Assembly (NCBI GenBank): GCA_001247695.2
Contig: LGRX02035201.1
Location: 42,978 to 106,977, forward strand
Length of the DNA stretch: 64,000 bases
Direction: 5' to 3'
DNA from: Cymbomonas tetramitiformis
Lineage: Eukaryota; Chlorophyta; Pyramimonadophyceae; Pyramimonadales; Pyramimonadaceae
In this document: positions 57,991 through 64,000 of the stretch, one piece after another
How the letters are laid out: each line of letters opens with the position of its first letter
How positions within the stretch are numbered: the first letter of the stretch is position 1
The notes under the pieces: model-generated
What the model was told of the DNA's origin: nothing
The model's database searches: none
What the model saw: the letters and a program-made list of their open reading frames with translations, nothing else
Translations under genes and position numbers: made by a program

Positions 57991-58669
57991 CTAACTTTGC
58001 TCTGTAATTTTGCAGGATTTTTGCTTACTGTTTTCGAACGCATGTTTCTCATGCGTGATGTTTCTCGTTGCGTGTGCACCTGGTTTTATTTTTTATCTTG
58101 GTGCTGATATTTCTGCTTTTATCGTGCAGGTATTTTAAATACTTATCACTCGCTGGCGAAATGCTTCGTTGTTGCCGGGAAATCTGTTTGATTTGATTTA
58201 GCTTTTTAGCGTCCAGCTATTTTCAAGGCGCTGATATTATTTTAACCTCGTACTTGAACTTTCTTGTCGTAACATTTCTTATTTTGTATTCACCATGTAT
58301 GACTCATTCTTTTAAAATCGTATTTGCACATTTCTTGTAACGAATTCAAACTTTAGTGCTCTGCTTGTGTGTGCATGATGCCCGCTTGCTTGCTAGATGA
58401 GTGCCTAGTGCTTGCGCACCATTGAAATTCTTTCACTGGCAATGTACCGCTGCAAGCTGTTAGGCTATTTTTGCGCTGTCGTTATTTTGTTTCCGAATTT
58501 GGTATGTAAAAATCGTTCGTCCAGAAATTTTCCGTGTGAATTTTCACGACAGAATTGAGCGTGGCGCTGATGTCTGCTCAAATCTGTCGCACGATATAAT
58601 TACAGTTTTGTCGCACGGTGCGACAAATAAAAAGACCTCGCGACACAATTGAGAGGCTACCACATGTCC

Positions 58670-60644
58670 GGTAGCACTTCATTTTTGTCGCGAGGTCTTT
58701 TTATTTGTCGTGTCGCAAAAAGATTCGTTCATATTAAAGACGCTTCGCAGCTTTTTCAAAAATATGTTGGTGTTTCATTTCGTTTCCCTTAAAGGAGCGA
58801 AACAGGTTTCCTGGAAAAAAGTGACATCGTACACACCGCACCGCAGGAGCTGTCCCTCAAAAATTATGCCGTTGGAAAATTTCCAAAATTTTCCTGCCGA
58901 TGTCAGCAGTCCTGCCCCGGATTGTGTCGCGAGAGCTCGCGCTTTACCGACCAATCAATGATACGATAGCATCTGGCGGATACCACAAATATGGGTCATA
59001 AGCAGAATAACCAATTGTGATTTTTTACGCAAAAGTTCTAAATGCGATCGATGCTCCAAGGCCAAAGGTGTGCGTCTTGGGCGAAAGCTCACGCGTTTAA
59101 TCTGATGGTTTTACCGATCTCAGCAGTCCAACATAGGATTGTATCGACCGATCGTTCGTAACCGACAATGAGAGACACGTTTATAACATCCGAATTATGC
59201 CCCGAAGATATGCGGAATTTCCAATTATGGATTTGTCGCAAAACTTCTCAGGGTGAAGATGTCGGCAGTCCTACATAGGATTGTATCGACCGTCTCAACT
59301 CTAACTTTTCATAATCGTTGATGCTATAGCATCCGAAATTAAAATACAATGAATCTGGCTCGTAAGCCGAATACAGTATTATATTAGTCTATTATTTTCA
59401 ATTTATATTTTGTAGACGATGGCGAATTCACGACTGAAGATATCTTCAATCGAGATACGGTATGTGTCATGCCATAATATCCCGACTTGTTAAGGTGATC
59501 TCATTCTTATCCAAGTTTTAGTCTTTTGCGGCGCCCTGTGTAGTGTTTGCATCTCACCTACTTCCCTGAGCCCTTTGTATTTGTTCTGGCGGACTATCTC
59601 TTTTTACAATGCAATGCGTATGTGAATTGTGAAAGTGCATGGTGTGTGCCTCGCGCGTAACCCGCATGACGGGGGCAATATTGCTTTCGCCTCACATCCC
59701 GATGATTTGTGTCTGATTTCTGACTTTTTCGAGCAGCCTCGGTTTCCGATTGTGCAGAGATTCCTGGAAACCGGCGTGGCTTCACCACTCCCCGACGGTT
59801 TGTGATCTATACTAACACCTCTGCTGAGCATCGCTTCGATTTTTGTTCAGGATTCATTTTTTACGCTTGGCCTTTTCCAGATGTACCAGCAGCGTTTTTT
59901 CTCCTGCGCAGTTGAATCATGGCACCTACGAACACGGTGACCGTGCGGGCAGATTATTTCTGTACTGATTCGCTGCGTGTCCGCATATAGATGCATTTCT
60001 TCGTTTGCTAACTTTGAATGTTTCGTATTTTACTGAAACTCTTAGAATATGGGATTCGCTCGGGTATCCCACACGAGGGCGAAAGCTGCGCAAACTGTGA
60101 AGTCGGTGGTTTCGAATTCCACCACCTCACTGACTCCGTGCTGGTAATTTCGCAGGGATTTTGGTCACTGTTTTCGCACTCCTGTTCGTCGACTTTGTAC
60201 TTTTTCTCGTAGCGTGTGCAACTGGTTTTATTTTGTCCACTTTAGTTATGGCATTTTTGTTTTTTCTTTCACGTGGAGGCATTCCAACTATACATTGCTG
60301 GCGAGACGCATGTTGCCGTGTCGAATTTTCTGTTTGAGTTAGAATTTTAGATTTCAAGGCGCTGATAGTTATCCGTTTACAGATTTTGTTGTAACAGCTC
60401 TTAATTTTTATTCGCTGTGTGTCGCCCAGTGATTGAAATTTGTGTTTGCACACTTTTGTAATTAATGCAAATTGTAGTCCTTCGCGTGTGTGTGCATCAT
60501 GCTCGCTTGCTTTGCTGATAGTATGCCTTACTCCCTTTGAACTCTGTCACTATCCACATACCGAGATTTGAGCTCACTAAAAATTTAAGTTTTGTCGCAC
60601 GATGCGACAAATAAAAGACCTCGCGACAAACATGAAGTGCTACC
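58670..60644. mobile_element. Inverted-repeat element 2 (about 2.0 kb), same family
   Basis: The ends are ggtagcacttcatttttgtc then gcgaggtctttttatttgtcg, and the reverse complement at 60592-60644 (gcgacaaataaaagacctcg, cgacaaacatgaagtgctacc). The terminal words differ from element 1 in the same way at both ends, so each element has its own matched pair. About 550 bp at the left end match 56380-56890. The decayed counterpart of the tRNA-like motif is at 60075-60130 (ggtggtttcgaattccacc). No coding capacity is apparent. Confidence 0.75.
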
Positions 60645-61017
60645 CCCGGTGCAGGCCCTGGTAGACTCCCTAGATATGCCCTAGCACGTGTGTCACTGGT
60701 GACAGTGTCACTTACAATTCGGTCCGAGCTTAGGTTGCAGTTCACCTAAAACCTAAAGTGTGTATCCGTTTAATTCACTTATCACTTACTGTATCACATT
60801 GACTGAACGTATATACGTTCAGTCAACCGTGTTTACCCACTGTCCAGATATATACCACATCGGGGTATATCACTACTGAGGCATCTAGAGGCAAAATGCA
60901 CATCCTGCAATGGTATTTCTTGAACCGCCGTTGTTCCCCCCCCGCGCTATCAATCTATCAATCCTCCGAAGCGCTATCCCATGATCGGGCAATGCATTAT
61001 TTGACTTCGATGTCGTG
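60645..61017. other. Spacer, nothing recognised
   Basis: A small palindrome (gaacgtatatacgttc near 60803) is present; no gene. Confidence 0.4.
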
Positions 61018-61540
61018 GTTATGACCGATGACATATGTGTCATACATGTCATACGTGTCATACCTGTCATCCATGTCATGTCATGTCATATATTATTATG
61101 ACAGTCAGTCGTGTCATATATTACTATGACAGTCGACAGTATGGTCGATCATGACTGTACAGGTCGAGTCGCGTCATATATTTATGACAGTCGTCAGTAC
61201 GGTCGACTATGACATGTACAGTCGTACCATTTGTCATTCACTCACCTTGAGTGACACCTGTCATTGAGAGGCCAGGTTGTGGCATCGAGATGACAAAGCA
61301 AGATGAAGTCTTGAAGAACCGGAAGTGTTCGGAGAAAACTCATCTTCGCTTCTAGCATGTTCTGAACAAGCATGCGAGTATCATATGGCTTATTCGTTCA
61401 GCCGATACTGATTGTTCAACCAATGCCTTGGGTTCACAACCCAATTGTGGTGGCATCTATGAGATGCGGGGCATTGCGTAAAATGAGGTAGCGTTGGGCT
61501 ACAGCAGTCACTTCTGAAGAAGCACTGCACTCATATCCAC
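61018..61540 (+). mobile_element. LTR-like dispersed repeat, copy 2
   Basis: It is collinear with 5343-5870: atgaccgatgacatatgtgt, the catgt tract, gtcatatatta(t/c)tatgac palindromes, gacaaagcaagat, gggttcacaacccaat, gcgttgggct and gcactgcactcat. The first 14 bases of copy 1 are missing here. Divergence is substantial, so both are old. Confidence 0.55.
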
Positions 61541-64000
61541 ACATACGCTGCGTGAGCTATTAACGTTCCATAATAGCCTCGCTATATATCATATATCATA
61601 TCGCTTCCAAGCGAACCCTTAAGAGTGGTATTCTAATCGTCCACGCGACGAACGAGAACCTAAGTGTGCAGTGCAGCAAATAGAGATATATTGTATTTTG
61701 TGTGTGCAACAGGTTCGCGGATCGCATATACATACAGGCGCTCGCAGTCGCACATATAAGACATATATCGCATAAATACACTCGCTGCGGAATAAACAGC
61801 GGACGAAGTGCGCGGGAGATACCGTCGCTAACACTTACGCTCGCATAATCACCGTCAGAGTATAACAGCGCGAAGAGGTATGCATACAGCATACAAATCG
61901 CATACATATGCTGCTATCATTCGCAAAATTGCACGATATGCGACATACTGACGCGCAGATGAACAAATCGTCATCAGTGTATGTTCCGTACGCGAAATGG
62001 CATTCATATCATATGCCATACAAACCTGCGACAGAGATATGTTCACTATTTGCAGCGCGCACATCAGCGACTTTGATAAATCGCTACTCGCACTAATTTT
62101 CAGTGCAGTATACGCATCAAAATCTTGTCATTTCAAATGGTTGCAAAAATCACTAGTCTACGCGCGCATGATGATTTTGCTTGACAGGATATACATACAC
62201 CTGCTAGATTCATCATGAACAGACGATGCGCGATGATGGTATACATATATGCAGCATGCTACTTAAAATCTGTGATGCTTGCACATAAGAGATGATGTTA
62301 TCCATTTACTGACAGATTTACATACAAGTTTGCAATCACATGGTTGTGCATCATATGCTGTGTGTGTAGCCACACACACACACATATAAGTAGATGAAAT
62401 CAGATAAATATGGACGCTGTGCAATCACGTGTCTGTGTACTATATGTTGTGTGTGTAGCTGAATCTGTGATATCGCACACACACACGCACACTTGCAGCA
62501 TATACTATGCATCGCATGCAGCGATATGTACCATGCATTATTATACTATGCAACTATACCATGCAGCATATTCCAATGTTCTGATGACCACACAAATACT
62601 TTTGATCATCAGCATTATACTTATCAGCAGCACAGTGACCTGTGCACAACATGTGTGTGCAGATCAGCACACACACACATACACTCATTTCACTTAGAGC
62701 AATCATTAATACACAGTGCATATACTTCTATATCATGCACACAACTTATTCTGAATGATTGCAATGTTGTAAATGTTACATACTTTATTATATTGAACAG
62801 CTGATCACGATAACAGCTGTATTAAATAGAGCATAAGCATATTGCAGTGAATGCTAAACTATATTAGAATCCATGTTGCAAAGGGTGCCTGACAGTAATC
62901 ATAACACCATAATTAGTTTGTCGTGCCCTGGTGGAGCCGAGATGCTCTCCAGGTAACACGTACATTCTATGGTGGATTACTTGAAGGAATGCTCACCTGA
63001 GCTTCATGTGAAATTTAACAGCAACTCATATCGTAATGAGATTATCATGGAATTACAACAATCCCTAAACTATATATATCATGTTAGATATAATCAGTAC
63101 GTGGTATACTGACAATCTGCATGATAAGCTGTTAGGATATTGTGATATCCATAAAGATCTTGTAAAGTGTGTGTAAGTAAACACACACACACACAATAGT
63201 ACTAATCAGCAGTACTATACACTGCACAAACACTAGCATTCATTATGTTGACAATACACTGACTCCAAGTGTAATGATCAAGTATTGTATCAATACATAA
63301 TACATAGATCCCACTTCCAAACACATGTGCGTGGAAGTGTCAGCGATGGCGATACATAAGGGAACAGGATCAAACAACCTGCTGAAGGGCTGGATGGAGA
63401 TATCTCCAGACCCGAAGGCAGTATACAGTGCTCAAATAACAGCTGGTCACTGTTGAGCACTGTCCATGCGTCTCACTCACATATCATCGCTGGAGTAACA
63501 TCAATATCTACATTGCATTCTGACAGTTGATACAGATGATCACTTCACATGCATGTACCAACTCAGATCAGCAACCATTCATGAATTGACAAAAGGTGGT
63601 TGTGGACGTACATATACACAAACATTGTGTTGTGTAAAAACTGCTTAGATTACATCTAGCAGTGTCCAGATGTATTTGAACATAGAGATATCACTTGATA
63701 TACTCATTGTATACATCCAAATATATCTTAGGATCTGACACAACTGTGAATTCATTACAGTTGATATATCTTAAATATCACCAGAGAGTGCATATGCCTC
63801 CATGGGTTTCAATCAGTAAAACCCAGAAATGTGATCAACCTTAGATGTTGATATGCAGTATAATTCACTTTTATCCCATGAAATTTGTCATGTGCAATAG
63901 TGAAAGTGATTTGCAGTGTTTCTGTACTTTGCAGTCCACACACACACAGAGATATGTATATATATATATATATACATATAGCCAAAAACGGCCAAAATAG
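61541..64000. other. AT-rich, microsatellite-rich DNA
   Basis: (CA)n or (TG)n runs lie near 62368-62390, 62475-62492, 62665-62685, 63178-63197 and 63938-63950, and a (TA)n run at 63956-63976. Many atgcat/catatg words are present. Open frames are short and low-complexity; no gene is supported. Confidence 0.5.

Larger units (their letters stand above)
56336..58669. mobile_element. Inverted-repeat element 1 (about 2.3 kb), no transposase
   Basis: The left end (ggacaatgtggtagcctctc, then aattgtgtcgcg(t)gg, tcttttt, ttgtcgtgtcgcaaaaa) is repeated in reverse complement at the right end (58602-58669: ttttgtcgcac, gtgcgacaaat, aagacctcgcgac, acaattgagaggctaccaca). The TIR is about 60 bp. It is full-length homologous to the adjacent element 2. 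Internal features are gcagtcct-type sub-repeats of about 180 bp (56570-57200), repeated gaaaccggcgg hairpins, and a tRNA-like motif at 57937. No long frame with transposase features exists. Target duplications are not clear. Confidence 0.75.

Overview
The window is nuclear DNA of a microbial eukaryote. Genes are split into many short exons with GT-AG introns, the exons are GC-rich and flagellate-alga-like in style, and no bacterial operon, Shine-Dalgarno site or dense gene packing is visible. Intergenic DNA is filled with LTR retroelements, inverted-repeat elements and minisatellites. A large-genome alga or other protist fits best; I cannot name the species from sequence alone.

Layout. 1-7.28 kb: satellite-like and dispersed repeats plus AT-rich DNA with no gene I can support. 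7.29-13.89 kb: a textbook nested pair of LTR retroelements. Element A (TSD caacg) has its 3' LTR split by the younger element B (TSD ctgtc). Both carry only a Gag-like frame plus a downstream frame with a hydrophobic segment; no protease, integrase or reverse transcriptase is present, so both must be non-autonomous. 13.9-17.1 kb: foldback and MITE-type elements, including a PIF/Harbinger-like MITE. 17.15-31.65 kb (+): one 25-exon gene, whose joined frame closes exactly at about 1,328 residues. It encodes a leucine-rich-repeat protein followed by a duplicated unnamed module and a C-terminal IQ motif. 31.7-35.6 kb: no clear gene. 35.58-47.69 kb (-): exons of a BIRC6/BRUCE-type ubiquitin-conjugating (UBC) domain at the 3' end, and at the 5' end exons for a RanBP2-type zinc finger and a RING half; these may be one gene (an E2/E3 hybrid) or two. 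47.7-50.7 kb: repeats, no clear gene. 50.72-52.84 kb (+): a four-exon gene for a Cys-containing protein with a long Ala/Pro repeat. 52.8-56.3 kb: AT-rich DNA and tandem repeats. 56.3-60.65 kb: two adjacent full-length elements of one inverted-repeat family, with an internal tRNA-like motif and no transposase. 60.65-64 kb: a dispersed LTR-like repeat and microsatellite-rich DNA.

Two themes stand out. Mobile DNA here is almost entirely non-autonomous: gag-only LTR elements, MITEs, and TIR elements without an ORF. The introns of the two long genes carry private minisatellites, a different unit in almost every affected intron, in two cases running up to the 3' splice site.
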